This document shows positions 18,299-27,219 of a DNA stretch of 38,722 nt, piece by piece (position 1 is the first letter of the stretch; every line of letters starts with the position of its first letter). A program made the position numbers and the translations under genes. The notes beneath the pieces were generated by a model. That model did not search any database, had not been told where the DNA came from, and worked only from the letters and a program-made list of their open reading frames with translations. The DNA is from Anaerolineae bacterium (lineage in GTDB: Bacteria > Chloroflexota > Anaerolineae > B4-G1): the NCBI GenBank assembly GCA_016931785.1, contig JAFGED010000319.1, positions 1-38,722 of the forward strand, read 5' to 3'.

Positions 18299-20857
18299 AT
18301 GAAAGGTCTAGGTCGACGGATTGGTTTGCTTGCAGCGGCGGCGATTCTAGGGGCTGTGATTCTAGCGGTGCCCCTTCCGCTCGTGCGCTTTGGCGCGGCG
18401 TTCGTCCTGCTGTGGGTGCTGCCGGGCTTGGCTTGGACGTCCCTCATCCCACAGAGCGCACTCGATCGCATCGAGCGGGTAGCCGTGGGTTTGGGCCTCA
18501 GCTTTGCCGTGTCCCCCGTCGTTACGCTGTTGGTCACGGACCTCCCCGGACCGGTTAGCCGCGGTGGCCTTTTGATTGCGATGATGGCGGGGATCGGCTC
18601 GCCGCTGGCTCTATCGGCGCTGAGGCGCCTGGTGCCCGGGTTGAGGGAGCGCCCTGTGGATGCCGAGCCGCGCAGGTGGATGGGCCTCAGGGCGGCCTTT
18701 TGCAGTCAGCAAACCCTGTGGCGCGGCGGTTGGGCGTGGCTCTTGGTCGCGGTTCTCATCGCCGCTGCGCTGCGCGTGGTCAATCTGGGGTATGCCGAGT
18801 TTCAGGGGGACGAGGCCGCCGTGCTGGTGCGCGCTGCCCAGGCCCTGGAGGGGGATGAGGCCGCTGTCTTCCAGCACAAAAAAGGCCCGGCGGAGCTCGC
18901 GGTGGTGATGGCGGGTTGGCGCTTGACCGGGATGACGGGCGAGTGGATGGCGCGCCTGCCCTTTGCCTGGGCGGGGGTGCTGGGTGTGGCCGCCGTGTTC
19001 CTGTGCGGTCGCCGCCTGGGCCGCCCGCACGCAGGAGGCATCGCGGCGTGCTTGCTGGCCATCGAGGGATTTTTCGTCGGTTTTGGGCGCATCGTGCAGT
19101 ACCAGAGCCTAGTGTTCGCTCTTGGCACGCTGGGCTTGTTGTGCCTGTTTGCCTATCGGGAGCGCGGGCGCGGCGGCCTGGTCATCGCCGGCGCGGCTTT
19201 CTTCGCCTGCGGTATGCTGGCTCATTACGACGCCATGCTGGCGCTGCCTGCTGGCCTGCTGCTCGTGGCCGCCCGGCTGTGGCGCGACCGCCAAACGGGC
19301 TGGCGGGCCTTGGTCCCGATCGTGATCGCTGCCCTGGTCGGTCTCGCGCTGTTGGGGTTGTTCTACGTTCCCCTCCTGCGCAGCTCATACGCGGGGGATA
19401 CGTCCTATTACTTGTCGGGCCGCATAGGCAGCGGCTTTTATAATCACCTGGAGTCCACGTTCGAACTGAGCGCCGTCTACGACGCCGTCTACTTGCTGGC
19501 GGTGATGGGGTTGGCGCTGGCCGGTCAGATCGCGGTGACGTGGGGCCGGTGGCGCCGCGTGGGGCTGGCGCTGGCGGTCGCGCTCCTCGCGCTGGCGGTC
19601 ACGGGGTTGGTTTTGCCGGAGCGGTGGGTGGTCGGCGAGCGGACGTTAGCCTGGATACCCTTTGCCATTCTGCTGGCCGGAGCCGTGCTAGCTCCGAGGC
19701 AAACGGCGGGCGAGCGGGCCCTGTGGCTGTGGTTGGCAGTACCGGCCTTGTTCTACCTTTTCCTCGTCGCTCTGCCGCTGACACATATTCACACAGCCTT
19801 CCCTGCCTGGGCGCTGCTGGCCGGCGTGGGACTCGCCGGCTTGGGGCGCTGGTTGGCGAGCAAGTCCAGGATAGCGCTGCGCTTCGTCGCGGTCGGCGGT
19901 GTGGTGGTGTACGTGCTCTGCGGCTGTTACGCGGTGATGATGTTCGTGAACCACATCCCCGAGTATCGGCGCACGTTCCCGCAGTCCAGGAACCCGGTAT
20001 ACTGGACGCCCTACGAGCAGATGCCGGAAGCTGGTTTTTTCGGCTTTCCCTATCGCGCGGGCTGGAAGGTCGTGGGGCACTTGATAGATGAAGGGGTGTT
20101 GGTCGGCACTTATGATAGCAACGAGGAGCAAGAGATCACCGACTATTACACCCGCCAGGCGGTGCGCCTGAGATGCGCCACCCCTGATATGTACGTCATC
20201 GCGGCCAACGTTCAGGACCAGGTTCCAGTGCCCTGGGAGCAGATCGAAGAGGAGTACGAGGCGATTGCCACGATCACGGTTGGCGATCAGCCCAAGATCA
20301 CCGTCTATGGCCGGGGTGGATCGGGCCAGCCCAAGGTCTATAAGGTGGAGGCGTATGACCGGCTGTTCGACCTTTGGTCGACGCCGGATCGAGTGGCGTG
20401 GCTCACTTCGGACAGGCTGGAGGCAGCCATACCGGCGGAATACGTGCCGTACGAAGTCACCTTCGGCAACGTCGCCCGCTTGCTGGGCTACACGGTCGAT
20501 ACCAGCCACGCTGTCCCCGGTGGCTACGTGGAATTGACCCTGCTTTGGCAGGCGTTGGAGCCCACGCCGGTTGACTACCACGTGTTCACGCATCTCCACG
20601 ACGGCGAGGCGATGCGCGGGCAGCTCGATGGGCAGCCGGTGTGTGGCGGCTTTCCGACCTCGCGCTGGCAGCCCGGCCAGGTTATCGCCGACCCCTACCG
20701 CATCCCGGTGTGGGGGGACGCGCCTCCCGGCCAGGTGCCCCTGCGCGTAGGCATGTACGATTTCGTGACCATGCAGCGTCTGCCTGTGACATCGCCCGAT
20801 GGAGCGCCTGCCGGTGACAGCGTGCATCTGACCGATGTGGAGATACGGGAGCCTTAG
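18299..20857 (+). CDS. ArnT/PMT-like membrane glycosyltransferase with extra N-terminal membrane domain (DUF1616-like) and C-terminal module
   Basis: LRVVNLGYAEFQGDEAAVLVRAAQALEG acidic motif; C-terminal VARLLGYTVDTSHAVPGGYVELTLLWQALEP. Start moved from 18248 because the promoter overlaps the upstream extension. Confidence 0.8.
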   Translation: MKGLGRRIGLLAAAAILGAVILAVPLPLVRFGAAFVLLWVLPGLAWTSLIPQSALDRIERVAVGLGLSFAVSPVVTLLVTDLPGPVSRGGLLIAMMAGIGSPLALSALRRLVPGLRERPVDAEPRRWMGLRAAFCSQQTLWRGGWAWLLVAVLIAAALRVVNLGYAEFQGDEAAVLVRAAQALEGDEAAVFQHKKGPAELAVVMAGWRLTGMTGEWMARLPFAWAGVLGVAAVFLCGRRLGRPHAGGIAACLLAIEGFFVGFGRIVQYQSLVFALGTLGLLCLFAYRERGRGGLVIAGAAFFACGMLAHYDAMLALPAGLLLVAARLWRDRQTGWRALVPIVIAALVGLALLGLFYVPLLRSSYAGDTSYYLSGRIGSGFYNHLESTFELSAVYDAVYLLAVMGLALAGQIAVTWGRWRRVGLALAVALLALAVTGLVLPERWVVGERTLAWIPFAILLAGAVLAPRQTAGERALWLWLAVPALFYLFLVALPLTHIHTAFPAWALLAGVGLAGLGRWLASKSRIALRFVAVGGVVVYVLCGCYAVMMFVNHIPEYRRTFPQSRNPVYWTPYEQMPEAGFFGFPYRAGWKVVGHLIDEGVLVGTYDSNEEQEITDYYTRQAVRLRCATPDMYVIAANVQDQVPVPWEQIEEEYEAIATITVGDQPKITVYGRGGSGQPKVYKVEAYDRLFDLWSTPDRVAWLTSDRLEAAIPAEYVPYEVTFGNVARLLGYTVDTSHAVPGGYVELTLLWQALEPTPVDYHVFTHLHDGEAMRGQLDGQPVCGGFPTSRWQPGQVIADPYRIPVWGDAPPGQVPLRVGMYDFVTMQRLPVTSPDGAPAGDSVHLTDVEIREP

Positions 20858-20906
20858 AGGTCCGCTAGGGCGGCGTAAACGCGAGATTATGTCATCCGCG
20901 CACTGG

Positions 20907-20935
20907 TTGACAGTGCTCGCAGCAGGTGGTACAAT
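20907..20935 (+). promoter_or_regulatory. Sigma70-type promoter of the DUF11 gene
   Basis: TTGACA, 17-bp spacer, TACAAT; resembles the promoter at 18248-18276. Confidence 0.6.
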
Positions 20936-20978
20936 CCCCCTGCTCCCCCAAAAGTTAAGTGAGCGAGAGAGGTGAAAA

Positions 20979-22835
20979 GTGGAGATTTACGAGAAATTAC
21001 GTACGCGCCCGGTGGCTTTGGTGTTGACGGCGGTTGGACTGGCTTTGCTGCTCGTGACTATCCTTTCATTGTCGCTTTCTGCACGCGCAGAGCCGGCGGC
21101 TGATCTGGATGTGAGTAAAACGGTCAATACAGGCCAGGCTGCACCTGGCGATACGCTGACTTACACTATTCACATAACTAACAACGTACAGGTCAATTTT
21201 GCTCTATGGATGACGGACACGCTACCGCCGGAGGTGGATTATGTCGCTGATAGCTTGCAGGTGATCCCTCCAGGAACAGGCAGTGCCGGCATCGCGAATG
21301 ATGTGTTAACCTGGACGGCCGCCTCATTTGGCTGGAATCAGCAGGTCATAATCGTCTACAGTGCTCAGATATCTACCGCACTTGCTTCTGCTACAATCAC
21401 CAACACCGCTGAGGTCACCGGTACCGGTAGCCTGGTCACGTCGAACATGGTTTCCACGGGGGTTTCCCCTGGAGAGCTGCAGGTCTCCAAGGAGGCCGGT
21501 TCGTCCTTCGCCCGTCCTGGCGAGCAGTTGGGCTACACCATCCACATAGCCAACGTCGGCGGCGGCGCCGTCAGCGCGGTGTCGATGACGGATCCCCTAC
21601 CGCCGGAGGTGAGCTATGTGAGCGGCCCAAGTGTATCCGGGTGGGGTGAGGGAAGCTGCGGTGTGTCGGGGGACTTCATCACCTGCACCGGCCGCATGGA
21701 GTCGGGGGAGGCGGCCACCATCGATTTCACCGTCGTCGTCAGCGCCGGGTTGAGCGAGGGCACCTACTTTACAAACACGGTGTACGTCAGTGGTGCCGGG
21801 CTTCCGCTCTCGGCCTCCGTGGCAATGCAGGTAAACGAGAACATGATGTATTATCTGCCTATGGTGATGTATAACTACCCCCCTGTAGTTGTCATGGATC
21901 CTATCGAGGTGCTTGAGGGGATTGTCTACACCGTCACCTGGGATTGTGGTTCCTGTGAGCTGCAGGCAGATCAATTCGTGCTTCAAGAGGCGACGGACGC
22001 TGACTTTACGCAAAACGTGACCGAGTATACGACCACGGCGACGTCGCGCTTTTTCAGCAAAGGCTCGTCTTCGGACATTTACTTCTACAAGGTTCGGGCC
22101 GACGGCGACTGGGGGCAGGGCCAGTGGAGCAACGTCGAATCGATCGGCTTTTACGACGAGTTCGATGACGCCTCGACCGGGTGGCCGGACGATAGGGGAG
22201 TGATGTACGTTGGTGGGGACGGAGTCGTCCACTACTGGTGGCGAAAATACCTGCCGACGACGGGCAGCGGGCAGTATCGCATCCTGATCGACCAGGGCGG
22301 GCCCTACGCCTGGTTCTACCAGCCTTTTGCGCCTGCTCCTTACGTTCCGTCTAGCAACAAGTATTGCATCGAGACCGAAATGAAGTTCGAGGAAGGCAAT
22401 ATGTGGGCGAACATGGGAGTGGTCATTGGCGCTCACGAGACAGATACGCAGATATATGCCTTCTGCATGTCTCGGAACAACGAGGATGGGTTAGGATGGT
22501 TCCTCATGCGCAAAGATGACTATCAGTTCCCAACCGACGAGCCCAAGTACCGCCGCGGCTGCTCCGGCCCGACGTTCAAGATAGAGGGCTTTGCACCGGC
22601 TGGACAGGGAGTACGCACCGGCACTAGCCGCGAGAGCTGGAACCGGGTGCGGCTCGGCATCGATGGGGACACGGTCAAGGTCTACATCGGCAATTACTAT
22701 AAGGGCGAGGCGACGTTGGCTGGCCTGCACAACACGACGTATATCGGCTTGATCGGCGGTGATTACGAACTGACCCCGATAGACATTCGCTTTGACTACT
22801 TTAAGGTGATACAGGGCTCGGACTGCAGTTACTAA
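20979..22835 (+). CDS. Secreted surface protein with two DUF11-type repeats and a C-terminal LamG/concanavalin-like region
   Basis: Signal peptide; DLDVSKTVNTGQAAPGDTLTYTIHITNN...MTDTLPPEVDYV and ELQVSKEAGSSFARPGEQLGYTIHIANVG...MTDPLPPEVSYV; C-terminus FYDEFDDASTGWPDDRG. Confidence 0.85.
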   Translation: MEIYEKLRTRPVALVLTAVGLALLLVTILSLSLSARAEPAADLDVSKTVNTGQAAPGDTLTYTIHITNNVQVNFALWMTDTLPPEVDYVADSLQVIPPGTGSAGIANDVLTWTAASFGWNQQVIIVYSAQISTALASATITNTAEVTGTGSLVTSNMVSTGVSPGELQVSKEAGSSFARPGEQLGYTIHIANVGGGAVSAVSMTDPLPPEVSYVSGPSVSGWGEGSCGVSGDFITCTGRMESGEAATIDFTVVVSAGLSEGTYFTNTVYVSGAGLPLSASVAMQVNENMMYYLPMVMYNYPPVVVMDPIEVLEGIVYTVTWDCGSCELQADQFVLQEATDADFTQNVTEYTTTATSRFFSKGSSSDIYFYKVRADGDWGQGQWSNVESIGFYDEFDDASTGWPDDRGVMYVGGDGVVHYWWRKYLPTTGSGQYRILIDQGGPYAWFYQPFAPAPYVPSSNKYCIETEMKFEEGNMWANMGVVIGAHETDTQIYAFCMSRNNEDGLGWFLMRKDDYQFPTDEPKYRRGCSGPTFKIEGFAPAGQGVRTGTSRESWNRVRLGIDGDTVKVYIGNYYKGEATLAGLHNTTYIGLIGGDYELTPIDIRFDYFKVIQGSDCSY

Positions 22836-22888
22836 GGGCCCGTAAAAGGATAACTTGCGGTTTCGAGTCGTGATCTTGCAGCGAGGAT

Positions 22889-22914
22889 GGGGATGCTCAT
22901 ACCTGGGCATCCCC
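22889..22914. other. Hairpin GGGGATGC-loop-GCATCCCC between the DUF11 gene and the next GT
   Basis: 8-bp perfect stem; no U-tract, so termination is uncertain. Confidence 0.5.
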
Positions 22915-22929
22915 GTTACTTTGTGCTAA

Positions 22930-24933
22930 ATGGAGAGACTCTTTTCGATTCCCAAGCGTGAACTGATTCTGTCGTGCGCCATCGTGCTCCTGGCGGCCTG
23001 GCTGCGCTTTGATCGCATCGACCAGGCCGAGTTCCTGTGGGATCAGGCGGAGATATCCAAGTGCGGGTTGACGATGGCGCGGGAGGGCGAGATCGCCTGG
23101 GTCGGGACGCTCTCGTCCACGGGGTTGAACTTTTTCATGGGGGCGGCTTGGTTGATGGCTATCCCCCATGCTCTCTCGACCAGCCCCGTTTTCGCTACCG
23201 GTTTCGTGGCGTTTATCAACTTACTGGCCGTGGTAGGCTGCTACTTTCTTGCCCGAACGTGGTTCGGTCGAACGGCAGCCCTGGTGGCGACCTTACTGTT
23301 CGCCGTCTCGCCGTGGGCTGTGATCTATTCCAGAAAAGTGTGGCATCTGAACTTTTTGCCACCCTTTGTGCTGCTCTATGCGGCGACCGGCTGGCTGGCC
23401 TTTGTGCGCGGTCGTCGTTGGGCCGCGGTGGCGCATGCCCTTGCGTTAGCGGCTCTCGTGCAACTTCACTTTGCCGCCTTTTCCTTCATCTTTCTGACGG
23501 TGCTGTGGGCGCTGGTTTTCCGCAAGCGGCTGGATTGGCAAGCCGCATTGATCGGAGGTGTGCTGGCTGCCCTGACCTTTGTCCCGTACTTTGTCGTCGA
23601 CGCGCAAAGGGACTGGCGCAACGTACGGCGCTTTATCGAACTCGTGCAAAAGCCGTCGGTGATGAGCGCGGATGCGGTGTACGATACCTGGGTCATCACC
23701 ACCGGGCTGGACCTGCATTGGCTGACCGGCCCGGACCGTTACGCCGAGTTCGTCGCCGGCACACTCAACGTGCGCTGGCTCTTTGCCATCGTGGGCGCGC
23801 TGGCTATCGCCGGGAGTATCATCGCGTTGTGGAAAGTGATCCGCCGGGCGCGCGTTGGCCTCGATGAAGAGACCGCCGCTGCCTTGATGGCCGTCACCTG
23901 GCTGGCAATGCCCGTCCTGCTCATGACGCGATACACCGTGCCGCCCGCTCCGCACTATTTCACCGCGACCTTTTCGGCCCAGTTCATCCTCGTTGGCTGG
24001 GTGGTGGCGCTGGCAGCCCGCCTGCCGCGCTGGATCGGGCGGGTTGGTCCGGGAGTGCTCGTCACGGTCTTGGTGGTCGTCGCCGCCGCGCAGGTCTACG
24101 AGGTCACCTCTGTGTTGCGGTTCGTGACGACCCACGACACGCGGCGTGGCTATGGCACTCCCGTCGGCTATGAGGTCCAGGCAGTCCAGACGGCTGAACA
24201 CCTGGGCCAGGAGATCGATAGCAAAGAGGTGATCGTTCTCTCCGAGGGTGACGAGCCCGGCATGTACGAAATACCCGCCGTGGCCGATGTGCTGATGTAC
24301 GGAGAACCGCACCGTGCGGTGGATATCCGTACGGCGCTCGTATTTCCTGCCGCCCCCGCCGTCTATTGGGCGGCCTACGATATGACGCCCGGCGAGGAGT
24401 TGCTGGCTGCGCTCACCCCCGAGGTCGCAGATGCTCGCATCCCGCTGCGCGAGGGAATCCGTTCCTTCCGCTTCTACCGCTGGCCGGGAGGTGAGCCCGA
24501 TATCGCGTGTATGCAACCCCTGCCCGATGGCCCGCGCACCTGGGCCAGCGGCGCGCAGTTGGTTGGCTATTGTCTGGAAGGGGACCTGAGCCCTGGCAAT
24601 ACCGTGCATTGGACGTTGATCTGGCGGGTAACCCGTACCACAACCGAGGATATCTACTATCATTGGTTCAACCATCTGTTGGATGGAGAAGGGCAGAAGC
24701 TCGAGCAGCGGGACGGACCGAGTCTTCATACCGAATACTGGCGGTCCGGCGATACGGTTCTCAACTGGTTTGATCTGCAGATCCCGGGGGACGCGCCGCC
24801 AGGCGATTACACGATGCGCGTGGGCATGTACACCTACACGCGTTCTGACGTCATCGAGAACGTGCCGCTGGTCGACGCGGACGGCGAGCCGGCGGGAGAG
24901 TGGGTCCTGATCGGACCATTGCAGGCAAAGTAG
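22930..24933 (+). CDS. ArnT/PMT-like membrane glycosyltransferase with C-terminal module
   Basis: LRFDRIDQAEFLWDQAEISKCGLTMAREGEIAWVG; C-terminal GAQLVGYCLEGDLSPGNTVHWTLIWRV. Confidence 0.8.
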   Translation: MERLFSIPKRELILSCAIVLLAAWLRFDRIDQAEFLWDQAEISKCGLTMAREGEIAWVGTLSSTGLNFFMGAAWLMAIPHALSTSPVFATGFVAFINLLAVVGCYFLARTWFGRTAALVATLLFAVSPWAVIYSRKVWHLNFLPPFVLLYAATGWLAFVRGRRWAAVAHALALAALVQLHFAAFSFIFLTVLWALVFRKRLDWQAALIGGVLAALTFVPYFVVDAQRDWRNVRRFIELVQKPSVMSADAVYDTWVITTGLDLHWLTGPDRYAEFVAGTLNVRWLFAIVGALAIAGSIIALWKVIRRARVGLDEETAAALMAVTWLAMPVLLMTRYTVPPAPHYFTATFSAQFILVGWVVALAARLPRWIGRVGPGVLVTVLVVVAAAQVYEVTSVLRFVTTHDTRRGYGTPVGYEVQAVQTAEHLGQEIDSKEVIVLSEGDEPGMYEIPAVADVLMYGEPHRAVDIRTALVFPAAPAVYWAAYDMTPGEELLAALTPEVADARIPLREGIRSFRFYRWPGGEPDIACMQPLPDGPRTWASGAQLVGYCLEGDLSPGNTVHWTLIWRVTRTTTEDIYYHWFNHLLDGEGQKLEQRDGPSLHTEYWRSGDTVLNWFDLQIPGDAPPGDYTMRVGMYTYTRSDVIENVPLVDADGEPAGEWVLIGPLQAK

Positions 24934-24959
24934 CAGGTTAGACGAGAGGGCAAGGCCAA

Positions 24960-27212
24960 ATGAGAAGGATGAGCGGATTATGGTGCAGAATCTGGTCCGT
25001 GGCTGTGCTGGCGCTGCTGTGCGGGGTCTTTTTCTGGGACGTGCTGTGGCTGCCCGGCAACCGCATCGTCGCCGGGAACGACCTGGCCAACATGTTCACT
25101 CACTGGCTCGGCTTTGCCTCCTCCTCGATCCGGCAGGGCCGGCTTCCTCTGTGGAACCCCTATCTTTCTTCGGGCCTGCCTTTCGTGGCCAACCCGCAAC
25201 CGGCGTTGTTCTACCCCCCCACGTGGCTGGCGCTGTTGGTGCCAGTCCCCAAGGCGCTGGGCCTGATCGTCGTGCTGCACCTGTGGCTTGCGGGCGTGGG
25301 GATGGTCGCCTGGCTGCGTTCGGAGGGGGCGTCGGAGGCGGGGGCGCTTCTGAGTGGAATCGTCTTTGCCTTCAGCGGCTACTTTTTCGTGCGCGTGCAG
25401 GCGGGCCACCTGGGCGTCATCACTACGGGTTCGTGGCTGCCGTTCACGCTGTGGGCCTACCGGCGGGCCGTGACGCGCCGCTCGTGGGCTCTCGCCGCTC
25501 TGGGCGGGCTGCCGGTCGGGCTTTCGATCCTGGCAGGGCACACGGCCTCTTTCCTCTACGTGGCGCTGGGGCTGGTTGCCTACGCCGCCTTCTGCGCCTG
25601 GGGGCGCTGGCGGGAGGAGCGGTCGGCGCGCGCGCTAGCCTTGCCCCTCGCTTGGTTGAGCGTGATGCTGATCGTCGGGTTGGCGCTGGCGGCGGTGCAG
25701 GTCCTGCCGATGGTCGAGTTGGTGACCCACTCGATCCGCCAGACCGCCAGCTACGATTTTGCCGCCCGGTTTTCCTGGCCTCCGGGCCACCTGCTGACCC
25801 TGCTGGCGCCCAACTTTTTCGGCGAGCCGCTGCACACCGGCTACTGGGGCGACGGCATCTATGACGAGTTCGTCTTTTACGTCGGCATCTTGCCGCTGCT
25901 GCTAGCGCTGCTGGCGCTAAAGCTGCGCCACCGGTTGAACCCGTTCCTGTTCGCCCTCGGCCTGGGCGCGTTGCTGCTGGCCTTTGGGGAGTACGGCGCG
26001 CTCCATCGCCTGTTCTACCGCTTCGTGCCGCTGTTCCAATCGGCGCGGGCGCCGGCTCGGGCCGGCTTCCTCTTCACGGCTGCCGCCGCCGCATTGGCTG
26101 GCCTGATGGTGACGGCGCTCCAGCCTGCCGACCGTGAAGAGCGCGAGCGGCTGCTTTCGCCGCTAAAGTACTCGTTGGTCTTGACCGTGGCGGGGATCGG
26201 TTCGGCGCTGGTCGTGGCCGGATTCGCGGCCTTCGCCTGGGGGCGGGAATCGAACCCGGCGGCCGGGCGGCTGTACCACCTGGCCAACCAGGCGGCGGTG
26301 TTTGTGCTGTTCTTTCTCCTGTCGGCTGTCCTGTTGAAAGCCTGGCGCTCGGACGCGCTCCCGCGCGTCCTGTTCTTGCTGCTGGCGCTCGGGCTGGTGG
26401 TGCTGGACCTGTGGACGTTCGGCGGCCGGGCGGTGGAGCCGGTGGACGTGGAGGAGAGCGGCTACTGGCGCAGCGTGGCCCAGGCGGTGGACGATCCTCA
26501 AACGACGCGGGTGCTCCCCTGGGGCTTGAACGACATCGAGCACAACGGCGGCATGCCGTTTGGGCTGCGCAGCGTCTTTGGATACGACCCGCTCGTCCTC
26601 CAGCGCTATGAGGAGTTTATCACCTCCGTGGCCGATCCCCGCGCGCGGACCTACGATCTCTTGAACGCGGGCTACCTGGTGACGACCGCCCCGCAGGATT
26701 TCCCCGACGCGCCCGGCTCTCCGCGCTTGGTGTCGGAGCAGTCCGGCGTGTGGGTCTACGAGCGGCCCGGCGCGCTGCCGCCTGCCTGGGTCGCGCCGCA
26801 GGTCGAGGTGCTGGACGATGCCGGCATCCTGGCCCGCATCCACGGGCCGGACTTTGACCCGCGCGCGGTGGCGCTGGTAGAATCGCCGCTGGCGTGCGCG
26901 GGCGATGGCTCCGGCGAGGTCGAGATCGTGCGCCGCGAGGGAAATCGGGTCGAGGCGCGGACGCAGGGCGGCGGTGGGCTGCTGGTCTTTAGCGAGGTCC
27001 ACTATCCTGGCTGGCGGGCCGAGGTGGATGGTCAACCTGTGCCGCTGGTGCGCGCCGATTACGTCCTGCGCGCCGTCTGCGTGCCCGCGGGCGAGCACAG
27101 GGTCGTGCTGGCGTACGATCCGCCGCTGCTAAAGATCGGCCTGGCGGTCACCGGCCTGGCTTTGCTATCCACCATCGGCATCGCCGTGTGGCGACTGCTG
27201 CGGCGGAGGTAA
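24960..27212 (+). CDS. YfhO family membrane protein
   Basis: NDLANMFTHWLGFASSSIRQGRLPLWNPYLSSGLPFVANPQPALFYPPTW and C-terminal LVFSEVHYPGWRAEVDGQPVPLVRADYVLRAVCVPAGEHRVVLAYDPP are YfhO-like. Confidence 0.8.
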   Translation: MRRMSGLWCRIWSVAVLALLCGVFFWDVLWLPGNRIVAGNDLANMFTHWLGFASSSIRQGRLPLWNPYLSSGLPFVANPQPALFYPPTWLALLVPVPKALGLIVVLHLWLAGVGMVAWLRSEGASEAGALLSGIVFAFSGYFFVRVQAGHLGVITTGSWLPFTLWAYRRAVTRRSWALAALGGLPVGLSILAGHTASFLYVALGLVAYAAFCAWGRWREERSARALALPLAWLSVMLIVGLALAAVQVLPMVELVTHSIRQTASYDFAARFSWPPGHLLTLLAPNFFGEPLHTGYWGDGIYDEFVFYVGILPLLLALLALKLRHRLNPFLFALGLGALLLAFGEYGALHRLFYRFVPLFQSARAPARAGFLFTAAAAALAGLMVTALQPADREERERLLSPLKYSLVLTVAGIGSALVVAGFAAFAWGRESNPAAGRLYHLANQAAVFVLFFLLSAVLLKAWRSDALPRVLFLLLALGLVVLDLWTFGGRAVEPVDVEESGYWRSVAQAVDDPQTTRVLPWGLNDIEHNGGMPFGLRSVFGYDPLVLQRYEEFITSVADPRARTYDLLNAGYLVTTAPQDFPDAPGSPRLVSEQSGVWVYERPGALPPAWVAPQVEVLDDAGILARIHGPDFDPRAVALVESPLACAGDGSGEVEIVRREGNRVEARTQGGGGLLVFSEVHYPGWRAEVDGQPVPLVRADYVLRAVCVPAGEHRVVLAYDPPLLKIGLAVTGLALLSTIGIAVWRLLRRR

Positions 27213-27219
27213 ACGCGCT

